Assembly: GCA_014656015.1 (NCBI GenBank)
Contig: BNBP01000004.1
Span: forward strand, 105,614-169,613
Direction of reading: 5' to 3'
Length of the DNA: 64,000 bases
From: Streptomyces griseoaurantiacus
Lineage (GTDB): Bacteria; Actinomycetota; Actinomycetes; Streptomycetales; Streptomycetaceae
The notes under the pieces were generated by a model. That model was not told the DNA's origin. It searched no databases and was given only the letters and a program-made list of their open reading frames with translations. Shown one piece after another: positions 51,106-59,494 of the stretch. The stretch's first letter is position 1. The number at the start of each line of letters is the position of its first letter. The position numbers were made by a program, and so were the translations under genes.

Positions 51106-52356
51106 TTGATAGCCACGAAAGTCCGGCCCGATGTGCCGCGGCATGCCCGAACCGTCAACCCTGGCCGGATGCGGGGCATCTACCTGCCCCGGCTCGCGGA
51201 CGCGACCGCCTCGTCCATGGCCACCTACGGCATCCCGCTGCTGGTGCTGGGAACGACGAACTCGGCCTCCCTGACCGGGGTCGCCTTCGTGCTGGCATGG
51301 GCGCCCCGCCTGTGCATGTTCGGCCTGGCCGGGATGGCGGTCGACCGTTACGGGCCCGCGCGGGTGTTCCGGCTGGCCGCCGCGGGCCGGGCACTGGTCG
51401 TCGCGGGCGTGGCCCCGGCCCTGGCGATGGTGGACGAGGACGCCGCCCTGGGTCCCGTGATGTTCCTGGCGGCCGGCGTGGGCTGCCTGACCCAGTTCAG
51501 CTTCATCGCGGCCGAGAGCGTCGGCGCGGTCGTCAGCCGGGACGCGGGCGACACGGGACACCGCGTGCAGTCCGTCCTCCTGGGCATCGACCAGACGGCC
51601 GCCCTGGTCGGTCCGGCGGCAGGCGGCTTCCTTCTCCAGTGGAAGGGCTCCAGCGGCATGCTCGCGGTGATCGGCGGCCTGTCGGCACTGGCCTGCGTCC
51701 TCGTCCCGCGCATGCGCCGGGCACCGGCGCCGGTGAGCACGCCCGCCGCACCGGGGTGGCGGGCCGGCTGGACCACGCTGCGCTCGCTCCCGGCGCTCAT
51801 GTGGCTGGTGGCCGGGCTGGCGTTCTCCAACCTGGCCCTCGGCCTGCTGGAGGCGGCCACCCCGGTGATCGTGGTGCAGGACCTCGGCCGGTCCAGCGCC
51901 TCGGTCGGCGTGATCTGGTCCTGCGCGGCCGTCGCCTCGCTGCTGGCGGTGGTCCTCTGCCGCGTCGTGATCGACCGGTGGGGGCTGAAGCGGGTGGGGC
52001 GCTTCGCCGCCGTGGTGACGAGCGTGCCGTGCCTCCTCATCGCCTACGCCGGTTCCTACCGGACGTACCTCCTGCTGGTCGCCGTCTTCATGGCCGGCGA
52101 CACCGTGCTGGCCGTCGTCCTGCGCACTCTGCGCTCCCGGCTCATCCCCGTCGAGGTGTTCGGCAGCACGCTGTCGGTGTCCGTGCTCCTCCTGCTCCTG
52201 CCCTATCCCCTCGCCGGCCTGCTCATGGCCGCCGCCGGCCCGGCGGCCATGGACACGCTGATCACCGTCTGCGCGGTACTGCAGAGCCTCGGCCTGCTCT
52301 TCGCCCTCACCCAGGGCGTCCGTTCCGGGCCGCGCCGCGGCAGGCACCGCGCGTGA
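51106..52356 (+). CDS. MFS transporter
   Basis: A 416-residue inner-membrane protein with about 12 transmembrane helices. The loop after helix 2 reads GLAGMAVDRYGPARVFRLAA, a variant of MFS motif A; a similar copy, DRWGLKRVGRFA, follows the middle. It begins with a basic segment (KVRPDVPRHARTVNPGRM). The likely start is TTG 51106 with AGAAG upstream; ATG 51171 (MRGIYLPR) is an alternative that loses little. It may be an exporter of a small molecule. It stands alone behind a long regulatory spacer. Confidence 0.82.
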   Translation: MIATKVRPDVPRHARTVNPGRMRGIYLPRLADATASSMATYGIPLLVLGTTNSASLTGVAFVLAWAPRLCMFGLAGMAVDRYGPARVFRLAAAGRALVVAGVAPALAMVDEDAALGPVMFLAAGVGCLTQFSFIAAESVGAVVSRDAGDTGHRVQSVLLGIDQTAALVGPAAGGFLLQWKGSSGMLAVIGGLSALACVLVPRMRRAPAPVSTPAAPGWRAGWTTLRSLPALMWLVAGLAFSNLALGLLEAATPVIVVQDLGRSSASVGVIWSCAAVASLLAVVLCRVVIDRWGLKRVGRFAAVVTSVPCLLIAYAGSYRTYLLLVAVFMAGDTVLAVVLRTLRSRLIPVEVFGSTLSVSVLLLLLPYPLAGLLMAAAGPAAMDTLITVCAVLQSLGLLFALTQGVRSGPRRGRHRA

Positions 52357-52423
52357 GGTCCGCGCCGGGCCCGCCTGCCCCGCCGGGCCCGGCTCGCGGG
52401 GACGGCTCGCGGGGGACGGCCCG

Positions 52424-53284
52424 TCAGCCGGTGGCCCCCCGTACGTGGTGGCGGCTGATGTTGGCCTCCAGGAGCCGGGTGGAGGTGGCCACGCCCACCG
52501 CGTCGGTGAGGCCGGCGGTGTCGGGGAGCCGTCCGTCGGCGCGCTTGAGCTCGTCCAGGGCGCTGTCGACGGCCCGGTGGGCGGCGAACAGGCAGGGGGT
52601 GCTGTAGATCGCCACGTCGACGGAGAGTTCCGTCAGTTCGGTGAGCGAGAGGCGGGGGGACTTGCCGCCACCGATCTGGTTGAACAGCAGCGGGGTGTCG
52701 CCGACCGCCTCCCGGATCCGGCGGATCGCGGCCACGCTGCGGACCCCGTCGACGAGGACGACGTCGGCGCCGCTCTTGGCGAGGGCGGTGGCCCGGCGGA
52801 TCTGCTCGGCGTCCTCGACGGCGTCGGTGCGGGCGACGACCACCAGTTCCTCCCGGCTGTCGAGGACCATGCCCAGCTTCTCCAGGTACTCCTCCAGGGG
52901 CAGGATCCGCTTGCCGTCCGCGTGCCCGCAGCGGCGGGGCCGCTGCTGGTCCTCCAGGATCACGCCGGAGGCCCCGGCCCGTTCCAGGCGCTGGACGACG
53001 TGGCAGGCGACCTCGGGGTCGGCGTAGCCGTCGTCGATGTCGACGAGGAGGTGGTGGGCGGGCAGCGCGAGGCGGAGCCGTTCGGCGAACTGCACGATGT
53101 CCGGCCAGGCGATGAAGCCGATGTCGGGCAGCCCGTAGTGGGAGGCGGCGAAACCGAACCCGGAGACGAACAGGCCGTCGTAGTGCCGGGCGGCCAGGGA
53201 GGCGGAGTACATGTCGTAGACGCCGATGAGCGGGGTCGTACCGGGGTGGGCGATCGCGTCGCGCAGCCGACGGCCGTGGTGCAT
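52424..53284 (-). CDS. Isocitrate lyase / PEP mutase superfamily enzyme
   Basis: A 286-residue TIM-barrel enzyme. The Mg-binding motif is in LLVDIDDGYADPE, and the active-site loop is EDQQRPRRCGHADGKRILP. A Cys in the RRCGH loop favours a lyase of the 2-methylisocitrate or oxaloacetate-hydrolase type rather than true PEP mutase. The N-terminus (GVYDMYSASLAARHYDGLFV) is typical of the family. Start ATG 53284 has GGAGGG upstream. No phosphonate or methylcitrate genes are adjacent, so the substrate is open. Confidence 0.87.
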   Translation of the reverse strand: MHHGRRLRDAIAHPGTTPLIGVYDMYSASLAARHYDGLFVSGFGFAASHYGLPDIGFIAWPDIVQFAERLRLALPAHHLLVDIDDGYADPEVACHVVQRLERAGASGVILEDQQRPRRCGHADGKRILPLEEYLEKLGMVLDSREELVVVARTDAVEDAEQIRRATALAKSGADVVLVDGVRSVAAIRRIREAVGDTPLLFNQIGGGKSPRLSLTELTELSVDVAIYSTPCLFAAHRAVDSALDELKRADGRLPDTAGLTDAVGVATSTRLLEANISRHHVRGATG

Positions 53285-53351
53285 GGGCCCTCCGTGGATC
53301 GAGTGGGGCCCTCACAGTTCCAGCGAATCCCAACGAAACGCAAAATTCCGG

Positions 53352-54503
53352 TCACCCGCTCGGGTCAACGGGGGCGAGCTGGTCGGTGAGCCGGCGGGCC
53401 TGGGTGAGCAGGGTGCCGTAGGTCGCGAGATCCTCGGGGTCGCCGCCGGCGGCGTCCGGGAACCGTCGGCGCAGTTCGCCGAGGGTGTCCCGCAGCCCTT
53501 GGACGGCCTTCCCGAGCTCCTCGGCGGAGCCGTCGCCGAAGCGGGCCTCGCTGTAGAGGCGCACGGCCTCGGCGGTCTGGCGCAGGAAGGCGGCGTAGGG
53601 GCGGGCCAGGGGGGCGCCGGGCCAGGACAGGGTGCGGTCCTCCCCGGCGGTCTCCAGGACGGTGCGGGTGACACCGGCGGTGTGGACGGCGACGTAGTCG
53701 AAGACGGTCACGGCGTCGTCGTAGGCGCTGCCCGGCTCGGTGACGGCGCGGGCACGGCGGCGCGGGTTGACGCGCAGGCTCTCCCGGCTCCACCCGAGGG
53801 CGGAACGGGCCTGGTCGACCAGGCGGCTCAGGTGCAGGGCGCGTTCGTGCCATTCGCCGGCCCGGGCCGCGTCCCAGTCGGCGCCGTCGAGGCCGTCCGC
53901 CACGTCCTCCATCACCGACCGCGCCTCCTCGGCCGCGTCGTGCAGCGCGGCACGCGGGCTGCGCAGGTAGGTCGGCGGGCGGATCAGCGCGTTGACGGCG
54001 ATGCCGACGAGCGCGCCGAAGACGGCCTCGCCGATCCGGGCGGCGGAGGTCGCGAAGCCGACCGAGGGGCCGGTGAGGACGAAGAGGGCGCCGGTGGCCG
54101 CGTAGATGCCCTGGCTGCCCAGGCGGCGCCAATTGCCGAGCAGGACGGTGGCGGGGAGCACCACGGCCATCGCCGGCAGGGTGCTGTTCAGGGCGAGGGC
54201 GACGGCGGTCGCGACGACCGTGCCGGTGGCGATGGCGGCGAGTTGCTGCAGCCCGTGCGCGATCGAGCGGTACACGGTCGACTCGACGAGGACGATGGCG
54301 ACCCAGGGGGCGACGAAGGCGACCGGCGCCTGCAGCCACCAGCCGGCGGCGAGCCAGGCGAGGAAGGCGGCGAGTGCCGCCTTGACGGCCTGGACGAGCA
54401 GGTCCCTCTCCCGCCCCGGCCCGGACCAGGCGCGGTGGGCCGCGAGCGCACCGCCCTTCAGTTGCCCCCGGACGGCCCGAGCCGCCATGTGAAACCAGTG
54501 CAT
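53352..54503 (-). CDS. FUSC-family inner-membrane transporter (aromatic-acid exporter type)
   Basis: A 383-residue membrane protein. Six hydrophobic segments lie in residues ~35-180 (AALAAFLAWLAAGWWL, VAFVAPWVAIVLVEST, IATGTVVATAVALAL, MAVVLPATVLLG, GIYAATGALFVLTG, FGALVGIAVNALI). The rest is a cytoplasmic helical domain with charged heptads, as in FUSC proteins linked to fusaric-acid or aromatic-acid efflux. Start ATG 54503 is near a weak ribosome-binding site. It lies 67 nt after the lyase gene on the same strand, and might be in the same transcript. Confidence 0.85.
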   Translation of the reverse strand: MHWFHMAARAVRGQLKGGALAAHRAWSGPGRERDLLVQAVKAALAAFLAWLAAGWWLQAPVAFVAPWVAIVLVESTVYRSIAHGLQQLAAIATGTVVATAVALALNSTLPAMAVVLPATVLLGNWRRLGSQGIYAATGALFVLTGPSVGFATSAARIGEAVFGALVGIAVNALIRPPTYLRSPRAALHDAAEEARSVMEDVADGLDGADWDAARAGEWHERALHLSRLVDQARSALGWSRESLRVNPRRRARAVTEPGSAYDDAVTVFDYVAVHTAGVTRTVLETAGEDRTLSWPGAPLARPYAAFLRQTAEAVRLYSEARFGDGSAEELGKAVQGLRDTLGELRRRFPDAAGGDPEDLATYGTLLTQARRLTDQLAPVDPSG

Positions 54504-54799
54504 GCCAGGTCAAGTGCCACGGCCGGCGCAGCCGATGCGTGATCCGTGCGGCGGGAACGGGTGGGGTAGGTCACGCGCCCCCACCGCCGGCGGGGCAGGA
54601 GCGGCCGGCGACGCGGTGGCCGGCGTGGGCGGAGGCGGCCGTGCCCCGGAAGGGCGGGCGCCCCGGCGCGGTACGGGGCGCGCGTGCCGGGGTCGGTCCG
54701 GGACGTGTGCCCGGTGCCATCCGGGGTGCGTGCCGACCTCGGCCGGGGCCCGCGCCCCGGTCCCGTCCGCCGGTCACGTCCGCCGGACAGGTGGTCGGG

Positions 54800-54905
54800 C
54801 CGGGCGAGGACCCGGGGACGGGCGGGCCGAGGACAGGCAGGCCCGAGGACAGGCTGGCCCGAGGACGGGCAGGCCCCGGAGGACGGGCAGGCCCCGGAGG
54901 ACGGC
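54800..54905. repeat. Degenerate tandem units of about 15-18 bp
   Basis: GAGGACGGGCAGGCCC and close variants recur at least six times. Two adjacent units (from about 54860) are identical. Confidence 0.7.
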
Positions 54906-55000
54906 GGACGCCCCGGTGCGTGCGGGGCGCGGCCGGATTCGGCCCGGGACCGTGCGAGTGCCGGCTTCAGGGGGTCCGCCGTGCCCCCGCCGGTCCGGAG

Positions 55001-55090
55001 CGTGTGCCCCGTCAGGTCCGGAACGCCTGGCCGCCATGTGCGGGGCGTGTGCCCCGTCAGGTCCGGAACGCCTGGCCGCCATGTGCGGGG
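55001..55090. repeat. Exact 45-bp tandem repeat, two copies plus partial third
   Basis: Copies at 55001-55045 and 55046-55090 are identical; a diverged third begins at 55091. The period equals 15 codons, and reading frames stay open on both strands. No gene signal accompanies it. Confidence 0.9.
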
Positions 55091-55146
55091 CGTGTGCTCC
55101 GCCCGGTCCGGGGCGCGTGCCCGGTGCGCGAAGAGGGGCCGTTCCG

Positions 55147-55458
55147 TCAGGGGCCGGCCCGGCGGCAGAGGAGGCGGAAGACGCCGTACAGCGCCACCGG
55201 CCACACCACCGCGAAGGCCCAGATGACCGGGGGTTCGCCGGTGCAGATCCCCGTCACCATCAGCGCCACCGCCACGCACAGCCAGACGGCCACCACCGCC
55301 ACGCGCGGCTCGTAGGCCGCGAGCCGGCGGGGGTCCGGGCCCCGGCGCACCCGCAGCGTCCGCAATCGCCGGTCCAGCCGCCGGTTGCCGCGCCGCAGAG
55401 CGGCCTCCATGTCCTCGAGTATCCGCTTCTCGTGATCGGGTATCCGGCCGGTGGTCAC
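55147..55458 (-). CDS. DUF3040 small membrane protein
   Basis: A 103-residue protein of the actinobacterial DUF3040 family. It starts with a helical acidic segment typical of the family (PDHEKRILEDMEAALR), then basic residues. Two transmembrane helices follow (VAVVAVWLCVAVALMVTGI and VIWAFAVVWPVALYGVFRLL). Function is unknown; it is usually linked to envelope or cell-division surroundings. Start GTG 55458 has GGAGG upstream. Confidence 0.82.
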   Translation of the reverse strand: MTTGRIPDHEKRILEDMEAALRRGNRRLDRRLRTLRVRRGPDPRRLAAYEPRVAVVAVWLCVAVALMVTGICTGEPPVIWAFAVVWPVALYGVFRLLCRRAGP

Positions 55459-55523
55459 GTTGGGTCCTCCCGGAAACGCCTGGCCTGTGGACGCTCTGTG
55501 CGGGTGCCCGCGGCCCCCCGGAA

Positions 55524-56465
55524 CTAACCGCCGCCCAGGGCCCCCGCCTCCCGGATCTCCAGGGCGTCGAGCAGCCCGGCCACGCCGTCCCCCGCGCCGG
55601 GTGTCACACCCGTCCCGGAGGCCCCGCGGAACTCCTCCCGCACCTCCCGTGCCGCCGAGCGTCCGGAGGTCAGGCACCAGGTCCACCAGTGCTCCAGCCG
55701 CCGGGCGTCGAGCCGTTCGGCGCCGACGACCGCGGGCCAGCCGCAGGCGTGGGCCTGGGCGGTCACCTTCGCGCCGCCCTCGACCGGGTCGACGGCCAGC
55801 GCGGGCACACCGGCCCGCAGCGCCAGCACCATGCCGTGCAGCCGGTCGGTGACGACCACGTCCAACCGGGCGAGGACGGACTGGACTTGGGCCGCCGTTC
55901 CGGCCAAGCGCCAGTCGTGGGCGTCCAGTCGGGTCTCCAGCGGCAGCCGCGCGCAGTCCTTGCCGCCGAGCCAGCGGGTGAGCACCTCCGCGACCTCGGC
56001 GTGTCGCCGGCGCTCCCCGTACTCCCGCTGACCGTGGGTGAGGATCACCCCGGCCACCGGTGTGGACAGCAACTGCGGGGCGCTCGCGGCGAGGTCCCGG
56101 ACCGGCTGCCGGTTCGGGGCGTCCCGGGCCAGTACGCGGTGGAACCCGGTGACCGCCGCGCTGCGGGGGTCGATCACGGAGACGCCCACCGCGATCCGCA
56201 CGCAGCCCGGGAACCGCGCGTGCAGCTCCTCGACCTGGGGCCCGTGCAGGGGCCCGCACACGAAGACCAGGTGGGTGTGGTCCCCCGGCCGGACCGCGTC
56301 GAAGTGCAGCGCCCCGGGGCGGAAGTGGGGGCTCCAGACGGTGTCGTGCTCCAGTCCGGCGCGGTCGAGGACGTCCTCGACGCGGCGCAGGGCCAGGACG
56401 TCGCCCGCGGTGGCCTCGCCGTCCGGGAAGCTGAACCAGCCGACCAGCAGAATCCTTCGTCGCAC
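55524..56465 (-). CDS. Polysaccharide pyruvyl transferase family protein
   Basis: A 313-residue protein of the family that adds ketal pyruvate to polysaccharides or related cell-wall chains. Recognisable parts are ILLVGWFSFPDGEATAGDVL near the start, a middle strand AGVILTHGQREYG, and VVVTDRLHGMVLALRAGVPA, the family's hallmark TDRLHG. Start GTG 56465 has GGGAGGA 8 nt upstream. It lies near the glycosyltransferase operon at 59-64 kb but on a separate transcript; a role in a surface glycan is likely. Confidence 0.85.
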   Translation of the reverse strand: MRRRILLVGWFSFPDGEATAGDVLALRRVEDVLDRAGLEHDTVWSPHFRPGALHFDAVRPGDHTHLVFVCGPLHGPQVEELHARFPGCVRIAVGVSVIDPRSAAVTGFHRVLARDAPNRQPVRDLAASAPQLLSTPVAGVILTHGQREYGERRRHAEVAEVLTRWLGGKDCARLPLETRLDAHDWRLAGTAAQVQSVLARLDVVVTDRLHGMVLALRAGVPALAVDPVEGGAKVTAQAHACGWPAVVGAERLDARRLEHWWTWCLTSGRSAAREVREEFRGASGTGVTPGAGDGVAGLLDALEIREAGALGGG

Positions 56466-56580
56466 GGTGTGTTCCTCCCGTTCGCCCGGTTCGCTCGTGT
56501 GCCGACGGGTGCGGCGGTGTGTCCCCGCGTGTGGTCCCCGTCCCGGCGGGAACCCGGGTCCGTCGAGACGAGGAGCCGTC

Positions 56581-56958
56581 ATGCCGACCGAACTGTCAGC
56601 CCAGGATCTCGACGACCTCCGTGCCCGGCTCCGCGCGCAGGCGGAGGGCCTGCGCGCGGAACTGGCGGCCGTCGACGCGCAGATGAGCACGCTCTACGCG
56701 GACTGCGATCGGGACGTGGGGGATCTGGGGGCCAAGGTGACCGCCGCCGACCGGTTGCGGGCGGACGCCGAGCGGGCACGCTCGCTGCTGGCGCGGACGC
56801 ACGCCGCACTGGACCGCCTCGGCACGCCCGCGTACGGGCGGTGCGCGGTGTGCGGCGGGCCGATCGAGCGCGACCGGCTGCTCGCCGTGCCGCACGCCGA
56901 GGTCTGCCTCGCCTGCGGGCGCGGCACCGGGGGTGCGCGCGGCCGGGGCGCGCGCTGA
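56581..56958 (+). CDS. DksA/TraR-type zinc-finger protein
   Basis: A 125-residue protein. A long coiled-coil hairpin (residues ~5-80) is followed by a four-cysteine zinc finger, CAVCGGPIERDRLLAVPHAE then VCLAC, at ~95-118. DksA-type proteins bind RNA polymerase through the secondary channel and alter stress transcription. The acidic coiled-coil tip seen in DksA (DxxDxA) is not obvious; the loop reads ADCDRDVGD. ATG 56581 has GAGGAG upstream. It is divergent from the pyruvyl transferase. Confidence 0.86.
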   Translation: MPTELSAQDLDDLRARLRAQAEGLRAELAAVDAQMSTLYADCDRDVGDLGAKVTAADRLRADAERARSLLARTHAALDRLGTPAYGRCAVCGGPIERDRLLAVPHAEVCLACGRGTGGARGRGAR

Positions 56959-57044
56959 CCTGACCGCGCGGTCGCGGGTCACGGGCCGGACCGGGCCGTC
57001 TCCGCGACGAGCGGCCGCCGGGCCGCCGGCACCGGGCACGGGCC

Positions 57045-57200
57045 TCAGATCCGGCCGGACCGTTCCTCGCCGGGCTCGTCGTCCCGCTCGCCCTCGGCCT
57101 GCGAGGGTGTCGGGTGCGGGATGTCCGGGCGCCCGTCGGTCGTCGCGTCCTCGTCGTCCCGTTCGCCCTCCGCCTGTGAGGGGGTGACCTGCTCGTCCAT
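57045..57200 (-). CDS. Small acidic repeat protein (51 residues)
   Basis: A 51-residue hydrophilic protein in which the 12-residue unit TPSQAEGERDDE occurs twice (residues ~6-17 and ~31-42). It is intrinsically disordered by composition, with no cysteine or hydrophobic core. I recall similar short acidic proteins in Streptomyces but no known function. ATG 57200 has GGAG upstream, and a sigma-B-like promoter lies about 50 nt before it. Confidence 0.7.
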   Translation of the reverse strand: MDEQVTPSQAEGERDDEDATTDGRPDIPHPTPSQAEGERDDEPGEERSGRI

Positions 57201-57250
57201 GGCATCTCCGTCCGGTCCGCTCGGGGACAGATCGTTTCGCCCCGTCCGGG

Positions 57251-57274
57251 TTACCCGGCACCCCCGCGCCAAAC
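57251..57274 (-). promoter_or_regulatory. Sigma-B-like stress promoter for the small acidic protein
   Basis: On the minus strand GTTT (57274-57271), 14 nt, then GGGTAA (57256-57251). The Streptomyces sigma-B consensus is GNNT-N14-16-GGGTAC/T, so only the last base differs. Transcription would begin about 44 nt before the start codon. Confidence 0.5.
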
Positions 57275-57394
57275 GGCCCGCACGCGCCCGCACCGCAGGG
57301 CGCCGGGGACGGTACGCGGCCCCGGCGCCACCCGAACGGGCCAGGTGACGCGCGAGCGGAGCGTGATCGGGCGCGTCGGGGATACCCGCCCCCC

Positions 57395-58576
57395 ATGTCG
57401 CGGCTATCGAAACTCGGACACAGGCACCAGGAAGCGGACACCGGGCCCGCCCCGGACGCCGTCACGCCCTCGGGCGCGGACGCGGACTCCCGCGGGGACG
57501 TGACGGACCCCCGCACGGGCTCGACCGACACCGGCTCGCGCCCGGCGGACGCCCGCGCGGACTCGGCCGCGGACAGCGAGCGGTACGGCCCGGACCCGGA
57601 GGTCGAGCGCAAGGCCCCGGACAGTCCCACGGAGCTGCCCGCGAAGTCCTGGAAGGAGGTGTTCAAGGGCACCCTGCGCGAGTTCAAGAACGACGAGCTG
57701 ACCGACCGCGCCGCCGCGCTCACCTACTACGGGGTGCTGTCCCTCTTTCCGGCGCTGCTGGTCCTCGTCTCCTTCCTCGGCATGACCGGGAAGTCGACCA
57801 CGGACAAGCTCCTGGACCAGGTCGACAGTCTCGCCCCGGGCTCCGCCTCGGACATCGTCACCAAGGCGGTGCACCAATTGCAGGACAACGGCGGCACCGG
57901 GTCGATCATGGCGGTGGTCGGCATCGTGCTGGCGCTGTGGTCGGCCTCGGGCTACATCGCCGCCTTCATCCGCACCGCCAACGCGGTCTACGACGTGCCC
58001 GAGGGCCGCCCGGTGTGGAAGGTGCTGCCGCTGCGACTGGCCGTCACGGTGGTGCTGATGGTGCTGGCGATCATCAGTTCGTGCATCGTGGTCTTCACCG
58101 GCGGCATCGCCAAGCGGGCCGGGGACGCGCTGGGGCTGGGCGACACCGCGCTGACGGTGTGGTCGATCGCGAAGTGGCCGGTCCTGGTGATCCTGGTGAC
58201 GATCATGATCGCGATCCTGTACTGGTCCACACCCAACGCGAAGGTCCGGGGATTCAGGTGGATCACCCCGGGCAGCCTGCTCGCACTCCTCATCTGGCTG
58301 GTGGCCTCCGCCGGCTTCGCCTTCTACGTCGCCAACTTCGGCTCCTACAACAAGACGTACGGGACCATGGCCGGCGTCATCGTCTTCCTGGTGTGGCTGT
58401 GGATCAGCAACCTGGCGATCCTGCTCGGCCTGGAGTTCGACGCGGAGACGGCACGGCAGCGGGCCGTGGCGGGCGGGCTCCCGCCGGACGAGGAACCCTA
58501 CGCAGAGCCGCGCGACACCCGGACGTGGGACGAGCAGGACAAGCGCCGTGCCGAGGAGGAGGGCCCCCTCGGCTGA
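57395..58576 (+). CDS. YihY/BrkB family inner-membrane protein
   Basis: A 393-residue membrane protein. About 75 polar, Asp-rich residues precede the family core (SWKEVFKGTLREFKNDELTD, AAALTYYGVLSLFPALLVLV). Five or six transmembrane segments follow, including WSASGYIAAFIRTANAVYDV and a helix of the FVANFG-like type (AFYVANFGSYNKTYGTMAGV). Function is unclear (once called virulence factor BrkB). The C-terminal ~50 residues are charged. It is followed by a DUF3618 gene on the same strand, and the two may share a stress transcript. Confidence 0.9.
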   Translation: MSRLSKLGHRHQEADTGPAPDAVTPSGADADSRGDVTDPRTGSTDTGSRPADARADSAADSERYGPDPEVERKAPDSPTELPAKSWKEVFKGTLREFKNDELTDRAAALTYYGVLSLFPALLVLVSFLGMTGKSTTDKLLDQVDSLAPGSASDIVTKAVHQLQDNGGTGSIMAVVGIVLALWSASGYIAAFIRTANAVYDVPEGRPVWKVLPLRLAVTVVLMVLAIISSCIVVFTGGIAKRAGDALGLGDTALTVWSIAKWPVLVILVTIMIAILYWSTPNAKVRGFRWITPGSLLALLIWLVASAGFAFYVANFGSYNKTYGTMAGVIVFLVWLWISNLAILLGLEFDAETARQRAVAGGLPPDEEPYAEPRDTRTWDEQDKRRAEEEGPLG

Positions 58577-58631
58577 GCCGCCGGACGACACCCACCGGCA
58601 CGGCCGTCACACACCGACCCCCGTCACCCCC

Positions 58632-58671
58632 GAGCACACGAGCACACGAGCACACGAGCACACGAGCACAC
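58632..58671. repeat. Octamer tandem repeat GAGCACAC, five copies
   Basis: Five perfect units end 14 nt before the DUF3618 start, so its ribosome-binding site (AAAGGA) directly follows the repeat. Copy-number change would alter the distance to the upstream gene. Confidence 0.9.
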
Positions 58672-58688
58672 GAGGAAAGGACACGCCG

Positions 58689-58985
58689 ATGGCTGAACGG
58701 AGTCCCTCCGGCGGGACCGCTCCCGCCACCAAGGAGGAGCTGCGCGAGCAGATCGCGCACACCCGCGAGGAACTGGGCCGCACCGTCGAGGAGCTGGCCG
58801 CGAAGACGGATGTGAAGGCCCGGGCCCGCGAGAAGGCGGAGGACGTGCGGGAGCGTGCCGGGGAGCGGGTGTCCCGCCTGTCGGCGGGCGTGCGCGGGCT
58901 GCCGCTGCGGGTGATGGCGGCCGCGGGGAGCGCGGTGGCCCTGGGAGTGGGCCTGCTGATCGCGCGGAAGGTGCGCCGCCGCTGA
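58689..58985 (+). CDS. DUF3618 membrane protein
   Basis: A 98-residue protein. The family starts with a helical segment (TKEELREQIAHTREELGRTV, then EELAAKTDVKARAREKAEDV), followed by one C-terminal transmembrane helix (VMAAAGSAVALGVGLLIARK) and a basic end. DUF3618 proteins are often near stress or envelope genes; function is unknown. Start ATG 58689 has AAAGGA 8 nt upstream. Confidence 0.87.
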   Translation: MAERSPSGGTAPATKEELREQIAHTREELGRTVEELAAKTDVKARAREKAEDVRERAGERVSRLSAGVRGLPLRVMAAAGSAVALGVGLLIARKVRRR

Positions 58986-59057
58986 CGCCCACCGCCTCAC
59001 CGACGTCACCGACGTCACGACACCGCCCGGTGGGACGCCGCCCGGGGCCGCCGGGCC

Positions 59058-59303
59058 TCAGGCGGCGTCGCGGTGTTCGGCGTGGGCCGCCGCGGCATCG
59101 CCGGCGGTGCCCGCCGGACGGGCGGCACGGCCGCCGGGGATCAGCCTCAGGTGCCGGTGCCGGTGCTCGTGCCGGTGCTGCCGCGGGGCGCGGGCGTGGC
59201 GGGGCGCCTCGGGGGCGGTGAAGAGGCGTTCCTCCCACCAGGAGAGAGCGGCGAGCATGGCTCCGGCGACGGGCAGGAGCAGAACGGCGATGACGACGAT
59301 CAC
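59058..59303 (-). CDS. Small membrane protein with His-rich tail
   Basis: About 81 residues. One transmembrane helix lies at the N-terminus (VIVVIAVLLLPVAGAMLAAL), followed by SWWEERLF. The tail is rich in His and Arg (RQHRHEHRHRHLRLIPGG), which could bind metal or anionic lipid. GTG 59303 has AGGGGG 5 nt upstream. It lies after the GT2 genes in the same direction, with a ~190-nt gap that has repeated GTGCGCCTGCCGGGT-like pieces. I do not recognise a family. Confidence 0.6.
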   Translation of the reverse strand: MIVVIAVLLLPVAGAMLAALSWWEERLFTAPEAPRHARAPRQHRHEHRHRHLRLIPGGRAARPAGTAGDAAAAHAEHRDAA

Positions 59304-59494
59304 GGAGACCCCCTCGATGCGCTGCGCAGGTGCGGGTGCCCCGCGAGGGCGCGGCGCATGCGGGCGGGCAGGGCGGACGGCGTGAAGGTCCGGTGACCAC
59401 CCGGGCCGTGCGCCTGCCGGGTGCGGGCCAACGTGCCTGCCGGGTGCGGGCCGTGCGCCTGCCGGGTCCTGGCCGTGCGCCTGCCGGGTGGGGG
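59304..59494. repeat. Spacer with degenerate CGGGCCGTGCGCCTGCCGGG units
   Basis: Three to four related copies of GTGCGCCTGCCGGGT-type units lie between 59405 and 59485, just after the stop side of the GT2 gene. No gene is seen. Confidence 0.6.

Larger units (their letters stand above)
54504..55146. other. 640-nt repeat-rich spacer, no gene seen
   Basis: Several frames are open but only because of repetitive, stop-poor GC-rich DNA. It contains degenerate GGACGGGCAGGCCC-type units (54800-54905) and the 45-bp tandem repeat (55001-55090). I see no recognisable protein or RNA. Some of it must carry the FUSC promoter. Confidence 0.6.

Noticed and set aside
54504..55146. Gene for a repeat protein in the 54.5-55.1 kb spacer
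   Set aside because: Open in several frames on both strands only because of the repeats; no ribosome-binding site, start or domain.
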